64,000 bases of DNA, taken from positions 22,450 to 86,449 of the forward strand of contig NZ_BAGD01000119.1 in the NCBI RefSeq assembly GCF_000308635.1, given 5' to 3'. The number at the start of each line of letters is the position of its first letter. The stretch's first letter is position 1. The DNA comes from Nocardia otitidiscaviarum NBRC 14405 (GTDB lineage: Bacteria; Actinomycetota; Actinomycetes; Mycobacteriales; Mycobacteriaceae). This document shows, piece by piece, positions 41,150 through 49,735 of this stretch. The position numbers and the translations under genes are program-made. The notes beneath the pieces are model-generated. The model made no database searches. It saw only the letters and a list, made by a program, of their open reading frames with translations, and was not told where the DNA came from.

Positions 41150-41952
41150 TCCGCCACCCCGCCGTGCCCGCTGCCGCCGAACAGCAATTCCGACAGGTAA
41201 TCACACAGTTTGTGGAATTCGGGGCTGCGCATCATCTCGGGCGTCCGCGGACGCGGCAGGTCGATGTCGACGACCTCCACCACGCGTCCCGGCCGCGGGC
41301 TCATGACCGCCACCTGGTCGGAGAGGAAGACCGCCTCGCCGATGCCGTGGGTGACCATCAGCGTGGTGGCGGGTTGCTCGGTCCAGATGCGCAGCAGTTC
41401 GAGATTGAGGCGCTGGCGGGTCATATCGTCGAGCGCGCCGAAGGGTTCGTCGAGCAGCAGCACGGTGGGTTTCACCACCAGTGCGCGGGCGATCGAAACC
41501 CGTTGCCGCATACCGCCGGACAGCTGCGCCGGTTTGGCCTTCTCGAATCCCCGGAGGCCGACCAGTTCGATGAGGTCGGTGATGAGGTGCGGGTCCGGGG
41601 TGATACCCGCGACCTGGAGCGGCAGTTCGATATTGGCCGCCACGCTGCGCCAGGGCAGCAGCGCCGCATCCTGGAAGGCGATCCCCAGTTCGTGGCGGCC
41701 GCGCAGTTCGACCGGGGTGAGCCCGTTGATTCGGGCGGCGCCCGCGCTGGGCTCGTCGAGGCCCGCGAGTATGCGCAGGATGGTCGACTTGCCGCAGCCG
41801 GAGGGGCCGAGCAGGGACAGGAACGCGCCCCGGCCGGTATGCAGGTCGACCGTGTCGAGGGCGTGGACGGTGCGTCGCCCGGCCCGGAAGCTCTTGCTCA
41901 ATCCAGCGATGTGAATGCCGGTCCCCCCGGTCGTGCTGTCTGCCGAACTCAT
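41146..41952 (-). CDS. ABC transporter ATP-binding protein (SsuB/TauB type)
   Basis: A 268-residue ATPase: Walker A LLGPSGCGKSTILRILAGLD (about residues 47-66), Q-loop GIAFQDAALLPWRSVAANI, signature AQLSGGMRQRVSIARALVV, Walker B PTVLLLDEPFGALDDMTRQR, and H-loop TTLMVTHGIGEAVFLSDQVA. First gene of a four-gene minus-strand operon (ATPase, two permeases, binding protein). The promoter should lie in 41953-42031, where the plus strand shows AT-rich TTGCGTAGCGCG but I cannot fix a clear -10/-35. Confidence 0.93.
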   Translation of the reverse strand: MSSADSTTGGTGIHIAGLSKSFRAGRRTVHALDTVDLHTGRGAFLSLLGPSGCGKSTILRILAGLDEPSAGAARINGLTPVELRGRHELGIAFQDAALLPWRSVAANIELPLQVAGITPDPHLITDLIELVGLRGFEKAKPAQLSGGMRQRVSIARALVVKPTVLLLDEPFGALDDMTRQRLNLELLRIWTEQPATTLMVTHGIGEAVFLSDQVAVMSPRPGRVVEVVDIDLPRPRTPEMMRSPEFHKLCDYLSELLFGGSGHGGVAE

Positions 41953-42031
41953 GCGCCAACGGTAGGAGGCCGGAGTTGCGCCGATATTGCGTAGCGCGCG
42001 GCTACATTGCGCGAGCGTTACGGGTGCGGGT

Positions 42032-42436
42032 TCACCACGTCGGCTCGAACCAGTCGCGGGCCTCGCGACGGAAGAGCAGCATGATCACGGCGAGTGCGGC
42101 GACGATGCCGAGCGGGCCGGGCGGGCGGCCGTCGGTGATGGACGGAACCGTCCACAGCATATTGAGCACCGCCAGCAGGATCGCGGCGATGCGCACCGAC
42201 TGGCCCTCGGAGTTGAAGGTGAGGCCCACCAGCCCCAGCAGGAATCCGGGTACGAACGGCAGCGCGGTCGTCGCCGCCGCCTTGGTGCCGAGCAGCCATC
42301 CGGAGGCGGCCGTGCACACCATGCCGACCACCGCGAATCCCAGCACGATCACCTGCGCTGCCCGCACCGAGCGCGGCATCCGGTACTCGTATTCGGTCGC
42401 CGCCGTGGGCTCCGGCGGAAACCAGTGCTCGGACAT
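42032..42436 (-). CDS. conserved four-helix membrane protein
   Basis: A 134-residue membrane protein with a hydrophilic N-terminus (MSEHWFPPEPTAATEYEYRM) and four hydrophobic segments: AQVIVLGFAVVGMVCTAASG, ALPFVPGFLLGLVGLTF, VRIAAILLAVLNMLWTVPSI and GPLGIVAALAVIMLLF, ending in the basic RREARDWFEPTW. I do not recognise the family. It is followed upstream by a long non-coding stretch with tandem repeats, and its promoter should lie near 42440-42520. Confidence 0.75.
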   Translation of the reverse strand: MSEHWFPPEPTAATEYEYRMPRSVRAAQVIVLGFAVVGMVCTAASGWLLGTKAAATTALPFVPGFLLGLVGLTFNSEGQSVRIAAILLAVLNMLWTVPSITDGRPPGPLGIVAALAVIMLLFRREARDWFEPTW

Positions 42437-43054
42437 CGACTCCTCCCCTGCCGCAGGTGACCTGCCATGCCGGGAAACCGCGAGCCGAACCGCCCGCCCG
42501 GCACGGCGACTCCGAGCGCCAGACTAACCCGCCGACCGGCCGGTTCCCCGGCACCGCGCCGGAGCCGAACAGGTCACCCCGGCACGGATGGTGACGGGAC
42601 CGAGGCGCGTCCGACCACCGCGAGCACCCGCCGAATCCAGCGCACCCTGTAGCTCTCGATGGATGCGGAGAACACCGGTGCAGCTGGACAGAGGCAGTAC
42701 ACCGGCCGCGAGTAGACACGGCATACCGACCCGAGCGAAGGCAGCACACCGACGCGGGCCATAGGCGGAACGCCGCTGCAGACGGCAGTATACCCGCCGG
42801 AGCAGCGCAAGCCACGGCGGAAATACCAGCGCACACGGCCACGTACCCGCCAGGGCAGCGCAAGCCACGGCGGAAATACCAGCGCACACGGCCACGTACC
42901 CGCCAGGGCAGCGCAAGCCACGGCGGAAATACCAGCGCACACGGCCACGTACCCGCCGGGACAGCGCAAGCCACGGCGGAAATACCAGCACATACGGCCA
43001 CATACCTGCCAGGGCAGCGCGGGCCGGGGATGGGACGCCGGGGTGGGCGGGTGG
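42437..43054. other. 618-bp non-coding region dominated by tandem repeats
   Basis: No credible gene. The left third (42437-42766) is unremarkable GC-rich sequence with weak echoes of the repeat; the right part is the 53-bp repeat array. Frames through the array rotate because 53 is not a multiple of three, so the cysteine- and valine-rich translations seen there are not proteins. Confidence 0.75.
42802..43013. repeat. 53-bp tandem repeat, four copies plus degenerate flanks
   Basis: Units at 42802-42854, 42855-42907, 42908-42960 and 42961-43013; the first three are almost identical, the fourth carries scattered changes (e.g. CAGCACATACGGCCACATACCTGCC). A unit begins GCAGCGCAAGCCACGGCGGA and ends CGTACCCGCCAGG. 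A partial unit follows (GCAGCGCGGG at 43014) and a degenerate one precedes (about 42767-42801). Within each unit GGCGG can pair with CCGCC. The period matches that of some mycobacterial MIRU-type minisatellites. Likely a variable-number locus. Confidence 0.9.
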
Positions 43055-43996
43055 TCAGGGGGCGCGGACCGCTGCCAGTTCGGTGACCCGGACCGTGGGG
43101 GCGAGCCGGTCGCGCAGCGCGCGGTCGATCTCCCCGGCGACCGGGATGACGACGGCGGCGGCCGAAGTGGCCACCGCATCGGTGAGCAGGGCGGGCCAGT
43201 CGGGTTCGCGGGAGCGGGCCAGCCCCGCGATGACGGCGGCCGCGGCGGCGTCGCCCGCACCGGTGGGGTTGCCCGCGAGCGGTTCGGGCAATGCCGCCGA
43301 CCAGGCCCGGCCCGGGGTGACCGCGACCATGCCCGCACCGCCGCGCGTGACGATCACCGCGCCCACCCCCCGCGCGACCAGCGGATCGACGGCGGCCTTG
43401 ATCTCGGTGGGCGTGGTCGCCGGCATCCCCGTGAGCCGTTCCAGCTCTTCGGTATTCGGCATGAGGACGACGCCGGGCACCCCGGCCGCGAGTTCCAGTG
43501 CGGGCCCGTCCACATCGCATACCACGGGTACGCCCGCATCGGTGGCCAGCCGGGCCAGCTCCGCGGGAACGCTCACATCCACCCCGCCGGGCAGCGATCC
43601 CGCGATCACCACGCCGCTGCTGTCGGAGAGCAGCCCGCTCACCCGTACCCGCAGCTGTTCCACGGCGTGCGCGTCGGAGATGCGGGCCCCGGGCTCCCAC
43701 AGCGCGGTGGCGGTGCCGTCATCGGATTCGCTGATCACCACCGTGCGCCGCACCCAGGGCAGCGCGTGCACGAAATCCACCGGCATCTCCAGTTCGGCCG
43801 CCGCCGCGAAGGAGTGGTCGGAGAATCCGGTGGCCCGCGCGTAGCGGCCGAGCTGGTTGAGCACCCGGGTGACATTGATACCGCGGCCCCCGATGCGCTG
43901 ATCGACCGACCGCACCCGATGGGCCCGGCCACGATCGAAACGCTCGACCCGATACGTCATGTCGTAGGCCGGGTTCATGGTCACGGTGAGGATCAC
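43055..43996 (-). CDS. PfkB-family sugar-phosphate kinase (1-phosphofructokinase/tagatose-6-P kinase type)
   Basis: A 313-residue PfkB kinase beginning MILTVTMNPAYDMTYRVERF, with the sugar-binding RSVDQRIGGRGINVTRVLNQ, VVIAGSLPGGVDVSVPAELA, VVLMPNTEELERLTGMPATT, AVIVTRGGAGMVAV and the ATP/catalytic motif AGNPTGAGDAAAAAVIAG with the catalytic Asp. It would phosphorylate fructose-1-P or tagatose-6-P. It lies 88 bp downstream of nagA on the same strand, so a shared amino-sugar pathway is likely; pairing with a deacetylase fits N-acetylgalactosamine breakdown through tagatose-6-P as well as N-acetylglucosamine use. Confidence 0.88.
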   Translation of the reverse strand: MILTVTMNPAYDMTYRVERFDRGRAHRVRSVDQRIGGRGINVTRVLNQLGRYARATGFSDHSFAAAAELEMPVDFVHALPWVRRTVVISESDDGTATALWEPGARISDAHAVEQLRVRVSGLLSDSSGVVIAGSLPGGVDVSVPAELARLATDAGVPVVCDVDGPALELAAGVPGVVLMPNTEELERLTGMPATTPTEIKAAVDPLVARGVGAVIVTRGGAGMVAVTPGRAWSAALPEPLAGNPTGAGDAAAAAVIAGLARSREPDWPALLTDAVATSAAAVVIPVAGEIDRALRDRLAPTVRVTELAAVRAP

Positions 43997-44084
43997 CCTG
44001 ATTACTCTGCCTGTCTCGCGGGCCGATGCAAGCCCTTGCTCCGAATAGGGGCCACGGCGGCGTGTGCGCCCCGGTCGGCGCGGA

Positions 44085-45251
44085 TCACGACAGCCAGCGG
44101 CCCCGTCGCAGCACCCGCCGCAGTCCCAGTTCGTCGTCCACCACGAGAACGTCCGCGTATCGGCCGGGACACAGATCGCCGACCTCGGTCAGTCCCAGCG
44201 CGATCGCCGGGGTGAGGCTCGCCGCCCGCACCGCCTCGGCCAGCGATATGCCGCATTCCCGCACCGCCCAGGAAACGCCCTGGAGCAGATGCGAGGTGCC
44301 GCCCGCGATGGCGCCGTCCTCGGTCCGCGCCACGCCACCGCCGACCTCCATCTCGCGCGCACCGAGCCGGTAGCGCCCGTCCGGCATTCCGGCGGCCCGC
44401 ATGGCATCGGTGACCAGCGCGATCTGATCCTCCGCGACGGCGAAGACCATGGTGCCGAATCCGGCGTCCACATGGACTCCGTCGCCGATCAACTCCACGA
44501 CGATCTGCCCGCGCGAGGCGGCGGTGAGCGCGGCGGCGCCCGCACCGGACGCGCGATGGTGGATCGGCGGCATGCCATTGCCCAGATGGGTAACCGAGGC
44601 GGCGAACCCGTTGGGGCGCAGGGCCTTCGAGAAGGCGTCGAAGTCGGCTTCGCTGTGCCCGAGGGCCACCACCGCGCCGCGGTCGGCGAGCATCCGGGCC
44701 ACCGTGTCGAACCCGGGCAGTTCGGGGGCGAGTGTCATGACGCGCAGATGTCCGCCCGCGGCGTCGAGCAGCCGGGAGGTGAGTCGCGGATCGGGTGCGA
44801 GCAGGTGGCGCCGGTCGTGTGCGCCGCAGCGGGTGTCCGCCAGGAACGGCCCTTCGACGTGGACGCCGCCGATCATGCCGACGGCGGCGAGTTCGCGCAG
44901 CATGGCGACCTGCTCCACCATCTCGTCGGCGGGCGCGGAGACGATGCTCGCGAGAATCGTGGTGGTGCCCAGCGCGTGGTGGTACTCGGCGGCCGCCGTC
45001 GCCTCCTCGGCGTCGAGGGTGTCGAATCCGTGCCCTCCCCCGCCGTGGTTGTGCATGTCCACCAGGCCCGGCAGCAGCGTGCCGACCGGCAGCGGCGTGG
45101 GCGAGTAGGGCCGCTGCGCCTTCCAATCGGTGAAGGAGCGCACGGCGGTGATGCGTTCGCCGGAGACCGTCACCACGCCGTCCTCGAACGGATATCCGGC
45201 GGAGACGACCCGGCCCCGCAGGTGCAACTCGAGATGTAGTTCGGCACTCAC
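44085..45251 (-). CDS. nagA: N-acetylglucosamine-6-phosphate deacetylase
   Basis: A 388-residue amidohydrolase: LRGRVVSAGYPFEDGVVTVS, metal-site entry LLPGLVDMHNHGGGGHGFDT, VHVEGPFLADTRCGAHDRRH (Glu), VVALGHSEADFDAFSKAL (His), VTHLGNGMPPIHHRASG (His), VELIGDGVHVDAG, catalytic Asp in IALVTDAMRAAGMPDG, and RYADVLVVDDEL. It deacetylates GlcNAc-6-P (or GalNAc-6-P) to the amine. It starts at GTG 45251; a longer frame upstream is Arg/Cys-rich and unlikely. The operon continues with the PfkB kinase. No PTS or nagB gene is seen in the window. Confidence 0.92.
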   Translation of the reverse strand: MSAELHLELHLRGRVVSAGYPFEDGVVTVSGERITAVRSFTDWKAQRPYSPTPLPVGTLLPGLVDMHNHGGGGHGFDTLDAEEATAAAEYHHALGTTTILASIVSAPADEMVEQVAMLRELAAVGMIGGVHVEGPFLADTRCGAHDRRHLLAPDPRLTSRLLDAAGGHLRVMTLAPELPGFDTVARMLADRGAVVALGHSEADFDAFSKALRPNGFAASVTHLGNGMPPIHHRASGAGAAALTAASRGQIVVELIGDGVHVDAGFGTMVFAVAEDQIALVTDAMRAAGMPDGRYRLGAREMEVGGGVARTEDGAIAGGTSHLLQGVSWAVRECGISLAEAVRAASLTPAIALGLTEVGDLCPGRYADVLVVDDELGLRRVLRRGRWLS

Positions 45252-45706
45252 TGCGACGCCCCGTACTTCTTCGTATTCATGACATTCCCCCGTATCCGGC
45301 GAACGATGCGGTCCCCGACAGACCCGCATATGCGCCGAGAGACCCGATGCGCGCGTGGGGCGAATTCGCCACCCCGCAGGATCGGCTCCGGGCACACCGG
45401 ATGAACCATACCGAGCAGTCCATCGGCGGGTGTGCCCACCACATCCGATACCGCCGCACCGGCACGCGGACCTCGGTCGACCCGGGCGCGCGCACCCGAT
45501 GCCGACCCATCCCGTGCATCCACCGTCTCCTCATCCCCTCCCACCGTATGCGCACAGCCACATCCGCACGCGCCCTTGGGAATACAACACCTCGGCGGTG
45601 ACAAAGACCACCGGCGCCCCTGGACGAATGATCATGAACGGCGCTGCCGACAATGATCTCAGCCGGGGCGAATTTCGTTGCCAATCGGAGATATTCACGT
45701 AGCAGG
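45252..45706. other. 455-bp gap between nagA and the DUF4254 gene
   Basis: Divergent promoter region. Short Arg/His/Thr-rich frames occur on the plus strand (e.g. 45347-45601) but lack start signals and protein-like composition. I looked for a DasR-type palindrome upstream of nagA and did not find one. The right end (45640-45700) is lower in GC and probably holds the promoter of the DUF4254 gene. Confidence 0.55.
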
Positions 45707-46156
45707 ATGGCCGCCGTGCACCCGCTCCCAACCAAGAACCTGCTGCTGCGGGCCTGCCGCGGCCTGCCTCCCGACGACCATCCGGTGCTGCGGTACGCCG
45801 GCCTACTCGCGGATCTGCACGAGCGCCGCCTAGCCGCCCGCCCCGGCGCGACCTCCGCCATCGACCACCACCGCGCCCGCCTCGTGCACGATATCGACCG
45901 CTGGGTCGCCACCGCGTCGCCGAAGGCCGAAAGAGACGCTCGCCTGCACACCGAGACCGTCGGCACGGTCGTCGACCGCCTGGCCCAGTTCTCGGCGCTG
46001 GCCTATCTCACCCTGACCACCTGCCCCGACGAGGCCGTCCACGACGCCTCCACCCGCCTCACCGAACTCGCCACCGCCTACGAGGACCTCGCCCAGGACA
46101 TCGCCGCAGGCCGCCGCCGCCTCCCCAACCTCCTGGTCGACAGCGAATACGAGTAG
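45707..46156 (+). CDS. DUF4254 family protein
   Basis: A 149-residue, largely helical protein with the DUF4254 pattern: LPTKNLLLRACRGLPPDDHP, VLRYAGLLADLHERRLAARP, HHRARLVHDIDRWVATASPK, HTETVGTVVDRLAQFSALAY and LATAYEDLAQDIAAGRRRLP. The family occurs in actinobacteria, often near glycosyltransferases, and has no established function. The ATG at 45707 is preferred (AGCAGG just before it); a GTG three codons on is possible. A perfect 11-bp hairpin follows the stop. It is convergent with ligB. Confidence 0.85.
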   Translation: MAAVHPLPTKNLLLRACRGLPPDDHPVLRYAGLLADLHERRLAARPGATSAIDHHRARLVHDIDRWVATASPKAERDARLHTETVGTVVDRLAQFSALAYLTLTTCPDEAVHDASTRLTELATAYEDLAQDIAAGRRRLPNLLVDSEYE

Positions 46157-46194
46157 CCCGGCCGATCCGGCGGGCACCCAGCCGCGCACGCCAT

Positions 46195-46226
46195 CGGCGG
46201 CGCCCGCGAGGGGGTGGGCGCCGCCG
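46195..46226. terminator. hairpin after DUF4254 gene
   Basis: CGGCGGCGCCC (46195-46205), 10-nt loop, GGGCGCCGCCG (46216-46226): a perfect 11-bp stem starting 39 bp past the stop at 46156. Confidence 0.8.
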
Positions 46227-46449
46227 ACCGTGCGGCGGATGGGTCGAGGCATGGGCGACCCATCCGGTCGGCGGGCCGTGCGCGCGGCCCGGGTGAGCGC
46301 GCTGGGTAGGCAGCGCATGGGAGGCACCCACCCGTCATCCCGCAGCGCCCTGATGACCGGCCCGCCGACAAACCCCACCTTGCCCCGCCAACCTGGCCCT
46401 ACCCCCAAGATCCCCTGTGAGTCCGCTGTGCACCGCGCGGCACCACCCC

Positions 46450-48054
46450 TCAGGTGGGGCGGGTGCCCGGTAGTAGGGCGCGCACGGTGTCGATGGTGTC
46501 GGCTTGGGCGGGTTCCTTGTCGGGGCGGTAGCGGACCACGCGGGCGAAGCGCAGGGCCACGCCGCCGGTGTAGCGGGTGCTGGCCTGGACGCCGTCGATG
46601 GCGATCTCCACGACCAGTTCGGGGCGGAGGTAGACCGTGGCGCTGTCGCGGTCGCGTTCGTGACGCGGGAATTCGGCGGTCTGCCAGTGCAGCAGCGCAT
46701 CGGTGAGGCCCTTGAAGGTCTTGCCGACCATGACGGGCTCGCCGCCGTCCGGGTCGCGGGCGCCGAGGTGCAGGTTGGACAGGTATCCGGTGCGGCGGCC
46801 GTAACCCCATTCCGCGCCGAGGACGACGAGGTCCAGTGTGTGCGTAGGTTTGATCTTCTGCCAGGCGCGTCCGCGCCGCCCGGCGGCGTACACCGAATCC
46901 AGGGATTTGATCATGATCCCCTCGTGTCCGGCGGCCAGCGCACCGTCGAAGTACTCGGCGGCCGCCTCCGCGTCCGGGCTGATGAGCGCCGGAATGCTGT
47001 GTCCGGGGGCCACTTTCGTCAATGCGGCGCGCCGGTCCCGCAGCGGTGCGTCGAGCAGGTCGACCCCGTCCAGGTGCAGGCAGTCGAAGAAGTACGGGTG
47101 CAGCAGCAGATCGCGGGCCGAGTTCGCCTGCGCCAACCCCGGATCGCTCGCCACCAACGCCGGATCGGAGGCGAAGCGGCTCATGGTCTCCTGGAACGGG
47201 CGGGGCCGCCCGGCATCGTTCAGCGCCAGCGTCTCACCGTCGAGCACCACGCTGGTGCAGTCCAATTCCCGCACCAGCCCGACCAATTCGGGCACCCCGG
47301 CGGTGATGTCGCGCAGCGTGCGGGTGAACACCCACACCCGCTCACCGTCGCGGTGCACCTGGATCCGCGCCCCGTCCATCTTGTGCTCGACGCTCACCTC
47401 ACCCTCGAACTCCGCCATGGCCGCGTCCAGCGCGGAGCCCGGCGAGGCCAGCATGGGTTGCAGCGGCCGTCCCACCTCCAGCCGGAAGGCCGCGAGCGCC
47501 GCCGCTCCGCCGGTCGCGGCCGCCACCGCCGTCACCGGTAGCCGTCCGGACAGCATGTGCGCCCGCCGCACCGCCGCCACCGGGACCTCGAAGGCCGCCG
47601 CCACCGCCTCGGCGACCACCGCCGTCAGCGCCCCCTGCCGCAATTCCCCCGTGAGCAGCCGCAGCAGGAAATCCCGTTCCTCGGCGGTCGCCGCCGACAG
47701 CAGCTCCACCAGCAGTTCCCGCCGCCGCACCACCGACCCGGCCCCGGAGGTGGCGGCGAGTTCGCTCAGCACGCGATCCACGGCGCCGACGGTGAGGGTC
47801 GGCTCCGGCGCCGGGTCCACCGCGACGGCGGTCAGGGTGCGCCAGCCCGCCCCCACGCGGCCCTGGAGCAGATCACCCGAAATCCACGCCACCACCTGCG
47901 CCAATTCATCCTTCGTCACCCGCTGGAGCAGCGCCGCGAGCGTGGCGATCTTGGACTTGCGCGAGGTGGTCGCGCGCACCGACGCCGACGCCCGCACCAC
48001 TTCCGACAACAGCACGGATTCGACGGTAACCCGGGGGTGTGACAGATTGCTCAA
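46450..48054 (-). CDS. ligB: ATP-dependent DNA ligase LigB
   Basis: A 534-residue (or shorter) ATP-dependent DNA ligase. The N-terminal helical DNA-binding domain (RVTKDELAQVVAWISGDLLQ, LLRLLTGELRQGALTAVVAE) is followed by the adenylation domain with motif I EHKMDGARIQVHRDG (active-site Lys in KMDGAR), motif III VVLDGETLALNDAGRPRPFQ, motif IV GHEGIMIKSLDSVYAAGRRG, motif V AWQKIKPTHTLDLVVLGAEW, and an OB domain ending ALRFARVVRYRPDK. Mycobacterial LigB (Rv3062) is the likely counterpart; it is non-essential and probably acts in repair. The start is unsure: ATG 48054 or GTG 48015, the latter matching the usual family start (VLLSEVVRAS). It is divergent from ramB across about 53 bp. Confidence 0.92.
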   Translation of the reverse strand: MSNLSHPRVTVESVLLSEVVRASASVRATTSRKSKIATLAALLQRVTKDELAQVVAWISGDLLQGRVGAGWRTLTAVAVDPAPEPTLTVGAVDRVLSELAATSGAGSVVRRRELLVELLSAATAEERDFLLRLLTGELRQGALTAVVAEAVAAAFEVPVAAVRRAHMLSGRLPVTAVAAATGGAAALAAFRLEVGRPLQPMLASPGSALDAAMAEFEGEVSVEHKMDGARIQVHRDGERVWVFTRTLRDITAGVPELVGLVRELDCTSVVLDGETLALNDAGRPRPFQETMSRFASDPALVASDPGLAQANSARDLLLHPYFFDCLHLDGVDLLDAPLRDRRAALTKVAPGHSIPALISPDAEAAAEYFDGALAAGHEGIMIKSLDSVYAAGRRGRAWQKIKPTHTLDLVVLGAEWGYGRRTGYLSNLHLGARDPDGGEPVMVGKTFKGLTDALLHWQTAEFPRHERDRDSATVYLRPELVVEIAIDGVQASTRYTGGVALRFARVVRYRPDKEPAQADTIDTVRALLPGTRPT

Positions 48055-48107
48055 CAGTTCTGTGAAATTCCATTGGCAGCCCTGCTAACCCGGCCTAACC
48101 TGGACAT

Positions 48108-49517
48108 ATGGCCAAGACTTACGTCGGGGCGCGCCTACGGCAGCTGCGCACCGAACGGGGGCTGAGCCAGGTCTCTCTCGCCAAGAAGCTGGAGATCTCG
48201 GCGAGCTACCTGAACCAGATCGAACACGATGTGCGTCCGCTCACCGTACCGGTGCTGCTGCGGATCAGCGAGGTGTTCGGCGTCGACGCCAGCTTCTTCT
48301 CCTCCCAGGACGACACCCGGCTCATCGCCGAACTCCAGGAAGTGGTGATGGACCAGGAACTCGGCATCGAGGCGGACGCCGCCGAGATCGCCGAAATGGT
48401 GTCCGCGCACCCGACGCTGGCGCGGGCCATGGTGAATATGCACCGCCGCTACCGCAATACGACCGCGCAGCTGGCCGCCGCCACCGAGGACCGCTTCGCC
48501 GACGGCAGCGGCTCCGGAGCCATCTCCCGCCCGCACGAGGAGGTGCGCGACTTCTTCTATCAGCGGCAGAACTACATTCACGAATTGGACACCGCCGCAG
48601 AAGAACTCGCCACCCGCATGCGTTTCCACGGCGGCGACCTCAAGCGCGAGATCGCCCGCCGCCTCACCACCGCGCACGGCGTGCAGATCGTGGAGCGCAT
48701 CGACCTCGGCGAGGGCGTGCTGCACCGCTACGACGAGGAGAACCGCCGCCTGGAGATCGCGCCGCACCTGTCCGGTGGCCAGCGGGTCTTCAAGCTCGCC
48801 GCCGAACTCGCCTACCTGGAATGCGGCGAACTCATCGAAAAACTGGTCGAGGAAGGCAATTTCACCAACGACGAGACCCGTGTGCTGGCGAAGCTCGGAC
48901 TGGCCAACTACTTCGCCGCCGCCACCGTGCTGCCCTACACGCATTTCCACGAGGTGGCCGAGGACTTCCGCTACGACATCGAGCGCCTGTCGGCCTTCTT
49001 CACGCAGAGCTACGAAACCATCTGCCATCGCCTGTCCACCCTGCAACGCCCCAAACTGCGCGGCGTCCCGTTCTCCTTCGTGCGTGTGGATCGCGCAGGC
49101 AATATGTCGAAACGGCAGTCCGCCACCGGTTTTCACTTCTCGTCGAGCGGCGGCACCTGCCCGCTGTGGAATGTGTACGAGACCTTCGCCTATCCGGGCC
49201 GCATCATGACACAAATCGCCCAGATGCCCGACGGTCGCAAATATCTCTGGATCGCCCGCACGGTGGAGCGCCGCGCCACCCGCTACGGCGAGCCGAGCAA
49301 GACCTTCGCCATCGGCCTGGGTTGCGAACTGCGCCATGCCACGCGCGTGGTGTACGCCGACGGCCTCGATCTGCACGACCCCAAGGCCACCCCGATCGGC
49401 GCGGGCTGCCGGGTCTGCGAACGCACCAACTGCCCGCAGCGCGCCTTCCCGCCGCTGGGCAAATCGCTCGACATCAGCGAGCACCGAAGTTCCATTTCTC
49501 CGTACGTGATTCTCTGA
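48108..49517 (+). CDS. ramB: RamB-type acetate/short-chain fatty acid metabolism regulator
   Basis: A 469-residue regulator: N-terminal XRE HTH (RLRQLRTERGLSQVSLAKKL, EISASYLNQIEHDVRPLTVP, residues 8-60), a central IrrE/ImmA-like region (VLHRYDEENRRLEIAPHLSG, FKLAAELAYLECGELIEKLV, FAAATVLPYTHFHEVAEDFR), and a C-terminal DUF2083 domain with FHFSSSGGTCPLWNVYETFA and the cysteines GCRVCERTNCPQRAFPPLG, a probable metal site. In Corynebacterium and Mycobacterium RamB controls aceA and acetate genes. aceA with TTTGC-type boxes is 16 kb away in this window. The ATG at 48108 starts right at the HTH. Confidence 0.93.
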   Translation: MAKTYVGARLRQLRTERGLSQVSLAKKLEISASYLNQIEHDVRPLTVPVLLRISEVFGVDASFFSSQDDTRLIAELQEVVMDQELGIEADAAEIAEMVSAHPTLARAMVNMHRRYRNTTAQLAAATEDRFADGSGSGAISRPHEEVRDFFYQRQNYIHELDTAAEELATRMRFHGGDLKREIARRLTTAHGVQIVERIDLGEGVLHRYDEENRRLEIAPHLSGGQRVFKLAAELAYLECGELIEKLVEEGNFTNDETRVLAKLGLANYFAAATVLPYTHFHEVAEDFRYDIERLSAFFTQSYETICHRLSTLQRPKLRGVPFSFVRVDRAGNMSKRQSATGFHFSSSGGTCPLWNVYETFAYPGRIMTQIAQMPDGRKYLWIARTVERRATRYGEPSKTFAIGLGCELRHATRVVYADGLDLHDPKATPIGAGCRVCERTNCPQRAFPPLGKSLDISEHRSSISPYVIL

Positions 49518-49648
49518 CCAGGTAGGACCCGCTTTCTCACCGCGCGATCCGGCAGCGGTGAGGAAGAATTCACCCGTACGCAACCTGGGAAATCGGACAG
49601 ACATCGAGAGACATTCGGGCGCAACACTTCCCGTTTACCGTTCACGCC

Positions 49649-49684
49649 ACGAATACAGCCGCTGTATACGCGGGGTGTATTCGT
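49649..49684. promoter_or_regulatory. inverted repeat ACGAATACA-N18-TGTATTCGT before urtA
   Basis: Perfect 9-bp arms at 49649-49657 and 49676-49684, with a central GTATAC in between (CTGTATACG). The TGTATAC core resembles operators of FCD-type GntR regulators, and such a regulator is encoded right after the urt genes (54687). It lies 51 bp before the urtA start, a sensible operator position. Confidence 0.5.
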
Positions 49685-49735
49685 CGCGGCATGTCAGTTG
49701 CCGCGGTACACCGTGAAGTGAGAAGGGTCCGCCCC

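Noticed and set aside
42802..43013. Possible CRISPR array
   Set aside because: Units are contiguous with no variable spacers and there are no cas genes; it is a minisatellite.
42524..43338. Valine/cysteine-rich repeated peptide frames over the repeat array
   Set aside because: The 53-bp period is not a multiple of three, so each copy is read in a different frame; they are not proteins.
49630..49660. GlnR box upstream of urtA
   Set aside because: GTGAAC/GTAAAC on the minus strand only loosely fits GTnAC-n6-GAAAC; not strong enough to report as a site.
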